A DNA stretch of 57,790 bases from contig JAQGDQ010000668.1 of assembly GCA_030141605.1 (NCBI GenBank), forward strand, positions 1 to 57,790, given 5' to 3'. Under the pieces are notes generated by a model. It saw only the letters and a list, made by a program, of their open reading frames with translations, was not told the DNA's origin and did no database searches. The position numbers and the translations under genes were made by a program. Source of the stretch: Tubiluchus corallicola (lineage: Eukaryota > Priapulida > Priapulimorpha > Priapulimorphida > Tubiluchidae). This document shows positions 48,012 to 57,790 of this stretch, one piece after another. Every line of letters starts with the position of its first letter. Within the stretch, counting starts at the first letter, position 1.

Positions 48012-50577
48012 AACGTTAATATTTACAATGTTTTTCAGAGAACAACAACATTATACAAAGGTTGAAAAATTCACAATAGCAAATTTCATTTAGCATCAGT
48101 GAAAAAAGATATGAAGATATGATAATGACTGAACTGAAATTAGAGGATGATTTAACAATGCAGACAGAGACAATGTAGACAATGTAAACTGATCATCAAC
48201 AATGTACCTAAATTCATGATTGCTAGTGATGTGTTTCCATCTATCCTAACCTGACCACATTGTTTCACATTTTTCTGATCTTACTAATAATTAGCACAGT
48301 TGTTGAATGATCCTCTTGTCCACTGAAGCAGATAAAGTCCTACCTTCATTCTTCAATGGGCGAGGATAGATTGTCTGGGTTAGCTTTGCCCTCTATTGAA
48401 AGAGAGTTTGCTAATGAGGTTGAATTATAAATTACTTTGCTACAATGAAGCCTAGATGAAAGAGACTGTTGTAGTTCTTTCATGATACATTTTTCACATC
48501 ACTATTTTGTTTTCATTTTACGTTCTAAATAATAGCACACCTTTTTATTGTATTGCGAGATTTAAGAGCTTACTGTAAAACTTTTTATTGTGTTTTAATT
48601 TTAAATACAAAATAGCAACTATATACTTCCTTTAAAATTGTACCTTTGTCATATTTTGCTTTTAAACACAAAATTGTATAATCAAAACGTTTAAAATTGT
48701 TTGGTATGTGTCATGGCGTCTTCCCTGTGTGCTTGCTCCCCCTAACTTTAAACCTGGCTGCGCCCTTGTCTGCATTCATCAGTTTGTCTAAGACCACATT
48801 GCAAGAAATGACGGCATCTAACACAAATGGGAAAAAATACAAAAATACTCAGTTGATATGGTTTGTTCCATGTATTTTATATGTTCTTATTTAGTTAGTT
48901 AGTTAAAGATTTAGTTCATTTACGTTTTCACGTTTCAGGCATGATAACTATCATTTCTGTTACAACATTTTACATTAAACAACTCTATGCCTAATGTCTT
49001 TGTGATAACATCAAAAATTTACTGTTTTGCGTATTTACAAATCTATTTAATAAAAGTTAATGGAGATGAATTACACTGTGTTAACTGTACAGTACAAATT
49101 TATTTTCTGAACCTGAGACCATAACATTGATTACCTGAGCTCCAAATGCCATAGTTTTTGCCTTTGACAAAATTGCTTGAACATTGCATTCTTTTTAGCT
49201 TGGCACTTTTTAATAAGCCTTTTTACAGTTGCTGTAGGTCAAAGGTTAAGTGTACTACAGCAACGCGTCTTAACTACAACCGTCACGTGACGTACAAAGC
49301 AAATCCGTCTGCGGATCAGTTCAGTAACTTCAGTTGTTTTACGTGGGCTTTACTTAATTATGCATTAGTCTGTGGGTAGAGTGATTTACTAGCAGGATCT
49401 TGCTTGGGAACAAGAAAATATAAACTAGGTAAGGTTCTAGCTTGCTGGTAAAACTGTTACTATTACAGTAGCATGAGCTGTGAGGCATTGTCAAGTGTAC
49501 ACAAATCAGTTGTCTGGTACATTTAACCTTTGACCTTTTCACGATCATCATCAATCGCTGGAACTTATTGCATGTCTACTGTGAATGGATGTGTGCCGAT
49601 AGATAGAGTCTGTGTTCGATAAGTAAAATAATGTAGATTCGGTTGTCATTCTTGGTTGACAGCCCTTTCTGTCTGAACTTGTATCAGCCGCTGCTTCGTC
49701 TGTATGAATTATATGCCTATGTGAATACAGACCAATCAAGATCTTCAATCGACGAGCAACTCACTTTTAGATTTCTGAAACACAAAACGGGAATTTTCGC
49801 ATTTCATTATAATCTTTGCTTTTTTAAAAAAGAATGGCTACTGGATTTGCATAAATAAGCACATGCCAAAATTGTGTGTGCATTTATGATAATGATTTTT
49901 CTGGTAATTATTCAGATTTTGCTCAGAATAGAACATCCCAATTCATCTACTTCATTTTTATTTATTTTTTTTTATTCACACCCAATAGTAAAATACAGTC
50001 TGTATATAAAATTATAATAAAATGTTATAATAAAAACAGTCTGTGCCAAACACGTTAGCAAAAAACATACAAATAAAATATTTACAAGAGTTTGGTAAAG
50101 ACACAAAGAGATTAACTGCTTACATGTGTCTATTGTGCACAAGGAATTTGTGCATGTTAACTTTATATAAGCGGCTTTTGAATAACTTAATATTTTGTGC
50201 AGTTATGAGAGGTGCACCGTCAACATATGCAGGTAGTGAGTCCCAAATCGGTACGACTCGCTTTGAGAAAATTGACCAAATGATACTTTAGCAGCTCGCC
50301 GTACGAAAAGGTTCAGAGAATGATGTTGCCTTGTTCTATTTCAAGATAAACGGGTAAAAGATTTGCCAATTTCTCAAGTCTGTTGATAGCAGCAGACGAA
50401 CTCCGTGAACCGACTCACGTTGCTTGATTTGTTTTTTAGAATTCAACAGAATTTTCCTGTCGTAATAAACTCCTCTTTTTGTCTTACTTGTGATGAACAA
50501 CTTTGTCCAAGTACAAGTATAAGTGCATATTACTGTAGTAAATAAAGCTATCATTGTTGAGATAAACTTGAGCTTAC
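48012..50577. other. No gene recognised; includes a LINE-tail copy
   Basis: Mostly AT-rich unique sequence. A DR1-like motif AGGTCAAAGGTTA at about 49237 recurs inverted (TAACCTTTGACCT) at about 49525. The segment 49960-50220 is an inverted copy of 51930-52160. The final exon of the minus-strand peroxidase should lie here, but the expected C-terminal motif was not found. Confidence 0.45.
49960..50220 (-). mobile_element. Retroelement 3' tail, inverted copy
   Basis: Reads in reverse complement as the same sequence as 51930-52160, with shared blocks ACCCAATAGTAA, GCAAAAAACATACAA, GGTAAAGACACAAAG, GATTAACTGCTTACATGT and AACTTTATATAAGCGG. Ends at an A-rich (GAATAAAATAAAA-type) tail, so it is the 3' end of a LINE-like retroposon inserted on the minus strand. 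Confidence 0.8.
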
Positions 50578-53500
50578 CTGTTGCTAGTCTGTTCCATGAC
50601 TTTTCTCTGTATTAGTGAAATCTGCGTGTTTTCACAAATGACTTTGGCTAACGTGGTCTTTCGTATTTCGTCAGCTTGTGCTGAAAAAACAAGAATAAAC
50701 GTTGTTAATGCTGCATTATTGTTATGCATAATATATAATGTACGTGCCAATTGATTATATACAATTTTTTTCTCTGTAATTTTTTTCTTATTACAACTTA
50801 CCTTAAAACGATATACATGTCTTTATGTTGTTTCCATTTTAACACGGAAATATTTTTTAATCACAAAAATACAGATTTTTGGCTTTGTTTAATTAGCGAT
50901 CAAGGTACTGTAAAATCGAAAAATACATTTATTTACCTTTTGAGCTTTTCTTTCTCCCTTTAATTAAAAATATAATTAAAAAAACGCAATTAAAAGGCAA
51001 AAATATCGCTACACAGAAATAAGGACCTGGGCACGTAATAATTAAGGGCAGGTATATAAGAGAGAAATATGCTCTGCTGGATTAGTGATTGAAGTTTCAA
51101 AATGAAGAACATACCGGCACTGAAACTGTTAGTCCATCCAGAATTTTCAAACCAGAACCGATCACCCACTTTCAAGCGTCGAAACTGCTTTCCGATCAAG
51201 CAGGCGAACGTCGGACCAACCAGTCCCTTTCGAACCGGAGCTTCTGACAACCCTCCAGCAAACACATCCACGTCACAAACATCTCTAAAACATAAACACT
51301 GAAACATTTACAATACGTATGTCTTTAATTTACTCCATTTCTGATATAAATTCAATTTTATTTAGGAGAGGCAAGCAGGGCGCTATAGCCTCGGGCGCCA
51401 AAGTTTGAGGAACGAAAATGTGTTTACTATTCATGTAAAGGGTGCATTTTATAACACACCACAGGCAGTTCATAAGCGCAGCTCTTATATAAGTACCACG
51501 TAACGAATAATTGCAAGGTACTTAGACGTGCTTATTCAAGCAGATGCCCAACCTGCTTGAATATAAGCGCTGTGCAAATATATGTAATTAATAATGTCCA
51601 CGTAGAAACTAGGCTACTAGTGTCTCTAATACACCACAAGTAATTGTTTATTCTCATTACATAAGTACCATAAATTCATAATAGAGATGGGTAGGACAGC
51701 ACCATCAGCTTAAGGCGTCGTAAAGTCTTGATAGGCCCGTAGAGACACGTTTTATTTATAAATGAATTTATCCAATCATTGAGGAAAAGCAAGATGGCTG
51801 CAGCCGATCTCATATATACATTAATAAGCTAATTTCTTGCATTTTGGTGAAATTTTTGAACGCAGAAAAATTAACAGAACTAAAAGCATGCGTAAATATA
51901 TGACCATCTTGTCCTTGTAATAGTAATGGTGCAACCCTCGTAACTGCACGAAATATTAAAAACCGCTTATATAAAGTTAACTTGCATTAATTCCTTGTTC
52001 ACAATAGATACATGTAAGCAGTTAATCACTTTGTGTCTTTACCACACTCTTGTAAATATTGTAGTTGTATGTTTTTTGCCAAAGTGTTTTATATTATATT
52101 GTTTTTATTGTAGACTGTATCTTACTATTGGGTATGAATAAAATAAAATAAATAAATATTTGACATATGAGCATATACATACACCAGTAGAATTAATGTA
52201 TTATGCGATAACTGTTTCAAAAATTACAGTATTATTGGTTTATTAAGAGTATTGTTAGATTGTGAATACAGTAGTACCTCTGTTTTTGACCATAATTCGT
52301 TCCTAAAAAGTGTTTGAAAACCGATTTGGTTGAGTACCGAATCATTTATTCCCATAAGAAATAATGTAAAAGCAAATAATCAGTTCTCAAGCACCAAATG
52401 ATCTGTAAAGTGTTACTAAAACAAAATATAATAATGCAAAAATGTTTATTCAAACAGTACATATGATATAATTGATAAGAAAAACATAATAGAATTACTT
52501 AGAAAGAAAAACATAAATTGTTCCTGCATGAAAAAGCGGAGAAAAATAAGCGTAGAAAGCACTTAGCGATGTTAGGCGTTTCAAATCTTGTGCGTGACTA
52601 CTCACGGGCGCAGTCGGTTACGCTCGGCTCTACTCGGCTCGCCGCACATGTATTCATCACGTGTTTGGAGGTTGGCCGAGTACCGAAATTCTGGTCGAGA
52701 GCGGAGACAATTTCAGCTCGAATTTTCTGGTCGAAAACCGATTTGTACGAACACGGAAACGTTCGACAACGGAGATATGACTGCGTACGCGAGATAAGGA
52801 AACATGGCTCCATGAATATGCAATGGATCGTCATGAAACTTCACACGCGTATACTAGAATGAATTCCGCATAGATTGGTGCAGTAGTCGGTTTTTCCGCC
52901 CGCCATTTTGAAATCAAGATGACGGCAATGCGCTACTAAACGTCTTAAATACTTTAAAAAATTATCAGCAGATGCAAAATGAAGCACATTTTATGCTTCC
53001 ATTGAATCCCAATGTATCCCGTGGGACCTTACCTTAGACCTTAGTCCTTCCTGCGCATTGATGCACATTGGGCAGACAGCATTTTCCACTGAGTTCTATC
53101 GGCGGCTTCGTTCTCTACGTTTTCCCAACGTATGTTGACAGCTCGAAGGTCTTCTTTGAAGGATCTGCGCCACGTTGTTTTTGGCCGACCTCTTTTTCGT
53201 TTCCCACCAGGTGGTTCCCACTGTACTGCTGTTTTGGCGTAACGACTTTCTGATAGACGGAGAATATGTCCAGCCAGTTTCATTCTTCTCTCTGTAACTA
53301 TATCTTGTAACCGCAATGACTGCGCTCGTTGAAGAACTTCTACATTGGTGACATGGTCGCGGTAGGAGATTTTTAGTATCTTTCGAAGGCATTTTTGGTG
53401 GAAGACGTTCAGTTTCTTTGATAACTCCGCTGTGACTTTCCAGGTTTCGCTGGCATAGAGAGCCGTTGGCAGCACAATGGCGTTGTACAGACGAAGTTTG

Positions 53501-56500
53501 ATTTTCATGTCAATTTTCTTGCTTGTCCAGATTTTTCCCATCTTCCTAAATACTGCTGTTGCTTTGCCGATTCTCCCCCTGATGTCATTTTCTGTACCTC
53601 CATTACAGGTCATCACACTGCCCAGATATGAAAAACAGGCTATATTTAACACGCGGGCATAGGTAGAAAAAAATTATTATGTGTAAACAAGATGGACATA
53701 CTGAACAAAAGTACCAAGCCAATTTTTTTCTTATTAGAAAATTATTTGGGACTGAAAGGGTTAAATAAGTTCTTGATTGACATTCCCTATTCTAATTCCG
53801 ACAGCGACTCTGAGATGAATGTGTGCAGTTGCTAGATTACACTGGTGAAAGTCATTGATAAATGAATGTGTGCAGTTGCTAGATCACACTGGTGTAAGTC
53901 ATTGATAGATGAATGTGTGCAGTTGCTAGATTACACAGGTGAAAGTCATTGATAGATGAATGTGTGCAGTTGCTAGATTACACAGGTGAAAGTCATTGAT
54001 AGATGAATGTGTGCAGTTGCTAGATTACACTGGTGAAAGTCACTGACAGATGAATGTGTGCAGTTGCTTGATTACACTGGTGAAAGTCATTGATAAATGA
54101 ATGTGTGCAGTTGCTAGATTACACTGGTGTAAGTCATTGATAGATGAATGTGTGCAGTTGCTAGATTACACTGGTGAAAGTCACTGACAGATGAATGTGT
54201 GCAGTTGCTTGATTACACTGGTGAAAGTCATTTACAGATGAATGTGTGCAGTTGCTAGATTACACTGGTGAAAGGCATTGATAGATGAATGTGTGAAGTT
54301 GCTAAATTACACTGGTGAAATTCATTGATAGATGAATGTGTGCAGTTGCTAGATTACACTGGTGAAAGGCATTGATAGATGAATGTGTGAAGTTGCTAGA
54401 TTACACTGGTGAAATTCATTGATAGATGAATGTGTGCAGTTGCTAGATTACACAGGTGAAAGTCATTGATAGATGAATGTGTGCAGTTGCTAGATTACAC
54501 TGGTGTAAGTCATTGATAGATGAATGTGTGCAGTTGCTAGATTACACAGGTGAAAGTCACTGACAGATGAATGTGTGCAGTTGCTAGATTACACTGGTGA
54601 ACGTCACTGACAGATGAATGTGTGAAGTTGCTAGATTACACTGGTGAAAGTCACTGACAGATGAATGTTTGCAGTTGCTAGTTTACACTGGTGAAAGTCA
54701 TTGATAGATGAATGCGTGCAGTTGCTAGATTACACTGGTGAAATTCATTGATAGATGAATGTGTGCAGTTGCTAGATTACACTGGCGAAAGGCATTGATA
54801 GATGAATGTGTGCAGTTGCTAGATTACACTGGTGTAAGGCATTGATAGATGAATGTGCGCAGTTGCTAGATTACACTGGTGTAAGTCATTGATAGATGAA
54901 TGTGTGCAGTTGCTAGATTACACTGGTGTAAGTCATTGATAGATGAATGTGTGCAGTTGCTAGATTACACTGGTGTAAGTCATTGAAAGATGAATGTGTG
55001 AAGTTGCTAGATTACACTGGTGAAATTCATTGATAGATGAATGTGTGCAGTTGCTAGATTACACAGGTGAAAGTCATTGATAGATGAATGTGTGCAGTTG
55101 CTAGATTACACTGGTGTAAGTCATTGATAGATGAATGTGTGCAGTTGCTAGATTACACAGGTGAAAGTCACTGACAGATGAATGTGTGCAGTTGCTAGAT
55201 TACACTGGTGAACGTCACTGACAGATGAATGTGTGAAGTTGCTAGATTACACTGGTGAAAGTCACTGACAGATGAATGTGTGCAGTTGCTAGATTACACT
55301 GGTGAAAGGCATTGATAGATGAATGTGTGAAGTTGCTAAATTACACTGGTGAAATTCATTGATAGATGAATGTGTGCAGTTGCTAGATTACACTGGTGAA
55401 AGGCATTGATAGATGAATGTGTGAAGTTGCTAGATTACACTGGTGAAATTCATTGATAGATGAATGTGTGCAGTTGCTAGATTACACAGGTGAAAGTCAT
55501 TGATAGATGAATGTGTGCAGTTGCTAGATTACACTGGTGTAAGTCATTGATAGATGAATGTGTGCAGTTGTTAGATTACACAGGTGAAAGTCATTGATAG
55601 ATGAATGTGTGCAGTTGCTAGATTACACTGGTGAAAGTCACTGACAGATGAATGTGTGCAGTTGCTTGATTACACTGGTGAAAGTCATTGATAAATGAAT
55701 GTGTGCAGTTGCTAGATTACACTGGTGAAAGGCATTGATAAATGAATGTGTGCAGTTGCTAGATTACACTGGTGAAAGTCACTGACAGATGAATGTGTGC
55801 AGTTGCTTGATTACACTGGTGAAAGTCATTTACAGATGAATGTGTGCAGTTGCTAGATTACACTGGTGAAAGGCATTGATAGATGAATGTGTGAAGTTGC
55901 TAAATTACACTGGTGAAATTCATTGATAGATGAATGTGTGCAGTTGCTAGATTACACTGGTGAAAGGCATTGATAGATGAATGTGTGAAGTTGCTAGATT
56001 ACACTGGTGAAATTCATTGATAGATGAATGTGTGCAGTTGCTAGATTACACAGGTGAAAGTCATTGATAGATGAATGTGTGCAGTTGCTAGATTACACTG
56101 GTGTAAGTCATTGATAGATGAATGTGTGCAGTTGCTAGATTACACAGGTGAAAGTCACTGACAGATGAATGTGTGCAGTTGCTAGATTACACTGGTGAAC
56201 GTCACTGACAGATGAATGTGTGAAGTTGCTAGATTACACTGGTGAAAGTCACTGACAGATGAATGTTTGCAGTTGCTAGTTTACACTGGTGAAAGTCATT
56301 GATAGATGAATGCGTGCAGTTGCTAGATTACAATGCTGAAAGGCATGGATTGATGAATGTGTGCAGTTGCTAGATTACACTGGCGAAAGGCATGGATTGA
56401 TGAATGTGTGCAGTTGCTAGATTACACTGGTGTAAGGCATTGATAGATGAATGTGCGCAGTTGCTAGATTACACTGGTGTAAGTCATTGATAGATGAATG

Positions 56501-57232
56501 TGTGCAGTTGCTAGATTACAATGCTGAAAGGCATGGATTGATGAATGTGTGCAGTTGCTAGATTACACTGGTGTAAGTCATTGAAAGATGAATGTGTGCA
56601 GTTGCTAGATTGATAGATGAATTTGCTTTCTGGTAGAGAATGCTCACCCCTAATACATTGCAAAATTGAATGTCAGCAGCCCACAGATTTATGTGAAGCG
56701 CTCTGAGGACGCATATAAATCTGTGTATTAAAATTTTGCCGAGTAAAAAAATTTATTTTTATCCCTAACGATGGCGCCAAAGATGCTTCAATGTATTTAT
56801 ATTTTATAGTGGCGCGGTCATTCTTGCAGAGCTAATGCTGTCTGGTGATAGCTAACTCATTGCTAACTAGAAACTTACTATAGAAATGTATTTTATGCGC
56901 TAAAATATTTTACCTAGTATGTGTAGCATTACCTACCTGCCAGAAATGGATCACTTTTTTCTGCTTTCATATGGCAAATTCCCCTAAGCAAGGGACTGAC
57001 GCCTTCACCTGCATCAGTTCCAGACAGGGATGCGGGAGAGAAGAACACATCAGATAACTCTACTGGCACAGACGTCGAGTACGAGTCCGTGTCGAATCGA
57101 TCAAATTGAGATCTGACCAACGAGTGACCAAATCTAAATGCGGCCGTTGCGAATACGTTCGCTATGGAGGCATCCACCTTGGATTTGTATATTTTATCAC
57201 TGGTACCGCTTTGCAGAAGCCCCAAGCTGTAC
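50578..57232 (-). CDS. Animal haem peroxidase, three exons (incomplete)
   Basis: Exons on the minus strand: 57232-56937, 51284-51115 and 50680-50578. Exon a carries KVDASIANVFATAAFRFGHS, containing the proximal haem-ligand His (FRFGH), and FDRFDTDSYSTSVPVELSD. Exon b reads DVDVFAGGLSEAPVRKGLVG, then PTFACLIGKQFRRLKVGDRF and WFEN. Exon c reads AQADEIRKTTLAKVICEN. These are the peroxidasin / chorion-peroxidase-like signatures, so the product is a secreted or membrane peroxidase using H2O2. Exons b and c join in phase. Exons a and b do not: the ~90-residue segment normally between them (with the RGRDHG-type motif) is not found in the 5.6-kb interval, which holds a 47-bp minisatellite, a LINE fragment and a Tigger-type MITE. 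N-terminal exons lie right of the window. Confidence 0.88.
51930..52160 (+). mobile_element. Retroelement 3' tail, direct copy
   Basis: Matches the reverse complement of 49960-50220 over about 200 bp and ends in GGGTATGAATAAAATAAAAT, an A-rich LINE-type tail. It lies in the large intron of the peroxidase gene, opposite to its strand. Together the two copies enclose peroxidase exons b and c. Confidence 0.8.
52269..52783. mobile_element. Tigger-type MITE, family G
   Basis: Left TA|CAGTAGTACCTCTGTTTTTG; the right end in reverse is CAGTCATATCTCCGTTGTCG. Subterminal repeats GAAAACCGATTTG and GAGTACCGAA occur on both sides. TA is preserved only on the left. The open frames inside are by-products. 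Confidence 0.75.
53041..53652 (-). pseudogene. Non-LTR retrotransposon reverse transcriptase, C-terminal fragment
   Basis: Open frame of about 200 residues: CFSYLGSVMTCNGGTENDIR, GRIGKATAVFRKMGKIW, LRLYNAIVLPTALYASETW, KLNVFHQKCLRKILKISYRD, ERRMKLAGHILRL and GGKRKRGRPKTTWRRSFKED. This is the thumb and post-RT region of LINE ORF2 seen in many invertebrate genomes. The N-terminal reverse-transcriptase core and endonuclease are absent, so this is a 5'-truncated insertion. It lies in the peroxidase intron, same strand as the gene, and the remaining frame is undamaged, hence fairly recent. Confidence 0.9.
53814..56625. repeat. 47-bp minisatellite with higher-order structure (2.8 kb)
   Basis: About 60 head-to-tail copies of GATGAATGTGTGCAGTTGCT, AGATTACACTGGTGAAAGTC, ATTGATA (47 bp). 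Variant units recur in fixed order: the rare GCTAAATTAC variant is at 54301, 55335 and 55899 (22 and 12 units apart) and GAACGTCACTG at 54599, 55210 and 56197 (13 and 21 units apart), exact multiples of 47. Thus multi-unit blocks were duplicated as wholes. It sits in the peroxidase intron between exons a and b. Confidence 0.97.
56626..56936. other. Peroxidase intron between minisatellite and exon a
   Basis: AT-rich, no recognisable exon on the minus strand. The start echoes the minisatellite (GATTGATAGATGAAT) and then becomes unique sequence. Confidence 0.5.
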
Positions 57233-57408
57233 CTGTGTCATAAAATAAACGCACTTTTATTGGTTAAAGAAACGAAACAAAAGATTCTGAAGATAAGAGC
57301 CAAGTGACTTGATTTCTTTAAGTTTTAACTTTAATAGCGCATATATGACTGTCACAAAGCTGCATTAGCTAATAACTCAGTGCCTGTAAGAGCTTTTGTA
57401 AAATGTGG

Positions 57409-57790
57409 TCTTGTTGTTGTTGTTCTTGTTCTTGTTCTTGTTGTTGTTCTTGTTGTTCTTGTTCTTGTTGTTCTTGTTGTTCTTGTTGTTCTTGTTCTTG
57501 TTGTTCTTGTTGTTCTTGTCCTTGTTGTCGTTGTTATTCTTGTTCTTGTTCTTGTTGTTCTTGTTCTGGTTCTTGATCTTGTTCTTGTTGTTCTTGTTGT
57601 TCTTGTTCTTGTTCTTCTTGTTCTTGTTCTTGTTCTTGTTCTTGTTCTTGTTCTTGTTCTTGTTCTTGTTCTTGTTCTTGTTCTTGTTCTTGTTCTTGTT
57701 CTTGTTCTTGTTCTTGTTCTTGTTCTTGTTCTTGTTCTTGTTCTTGTTCTTGTTCTTCTTCTTCTTCTTCTTCTTCTTCTTGTTCTTGTT
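57409..57790. repeat. (TTCTTG)n hexanucleotide array at the right edge
   Basis: Begins as mixed TTG/TTC triplets (GTTGTTGTTGTTCTTG) and becomes a nearly pure (CTTGTT)n run from about 57617 to 57755, then (TTC)n and again CTTGTT to the window end. The tract continues beyond the window. It lies in an upstream intron of the peroxidase gene. Confidence 0.95.

Overview
The window is nuclear DNA from an invertebrate-like animal. It is AT-rich, its genes are split by GT-AG introns, and most of the space is introns and intergenic DNA full of DNA-transposon remnants and satellite-like tandem arrays. The species cannot be fixed from the sequence; nothing looks vertebrate, and the mix of pogo/Tigger, hAT, LINE and tRNA-SINE relics would suit a mollusc, cnidarian, sponge or similar lineage. 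There is no bacterial content, operon or CRISPR array. Most long open frames are accidental products of repeats, so genes were found by reading exon by exon.

Layout. (1) 1309-6383, plus: the last five exons of inositol oxygenase (MIOX), with a 46-bp minisatellite filling the last intron. (2) 13380-17747, plus: complete three-exon METTL1, the tRNA m7G46 methyltransferase catalytic subunit, whose first intron holds a solo LTR and two Tigger-type elements. (3) 19704-27648, plus: complete four-exon RWDD4, whose introns hold nested Tigger elements, a 28-bp minisatellite, a ~117-bp tandem array, a TTAA-flanked MITE and a hAT MITE. (4) 27985-28269, minus: a terminal coding exon of an unrecognised protein, convergent with RWDD4. 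(5) 34109-37995, plus: NUDT9-like ADP-ribose pyrophosphatase, five exons, ending early so that the conserved C-terminal part is absent. (6) 40748-41781, plus: the 3' end of a secreted or cell-surface EGF / calcium-binding EGF / PAN-like protein. (7) 45643-46202, plus: two exons of an ADAMTS-type metalloprotease. (8) 46928-48011: about 1.1 kb of trinucleotide repeats. (9) 57232-50578, minus: three exons of an animal haem peroxidase, with a 2.8-kb 47-bp minisatellite and a LINE fragment in its large intron. A hexanucleotide array runs off the right edge.

The genes are unrelated housekeeping and extracellular functions and do not form a pathway or cluster. No new multi-gene system was seen. The most unusual material is repeat architecture acting on genes: heat-shock-element-like arrays in two solo LTRs, a triplicated splice donor plus acceptor-like repeats on the same NUDT9 intron, a long self-complementary CAG/CTG tract, a higher-order minisatellite, inverted LINE tails around peroxidase exons, and at least ten Tigger-like insertions from several distinct terminal-repeat families.

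Exon limits were read by eye from splice consensus, reading phase and remembered family similarity. No alignment or transcript evidence was available.
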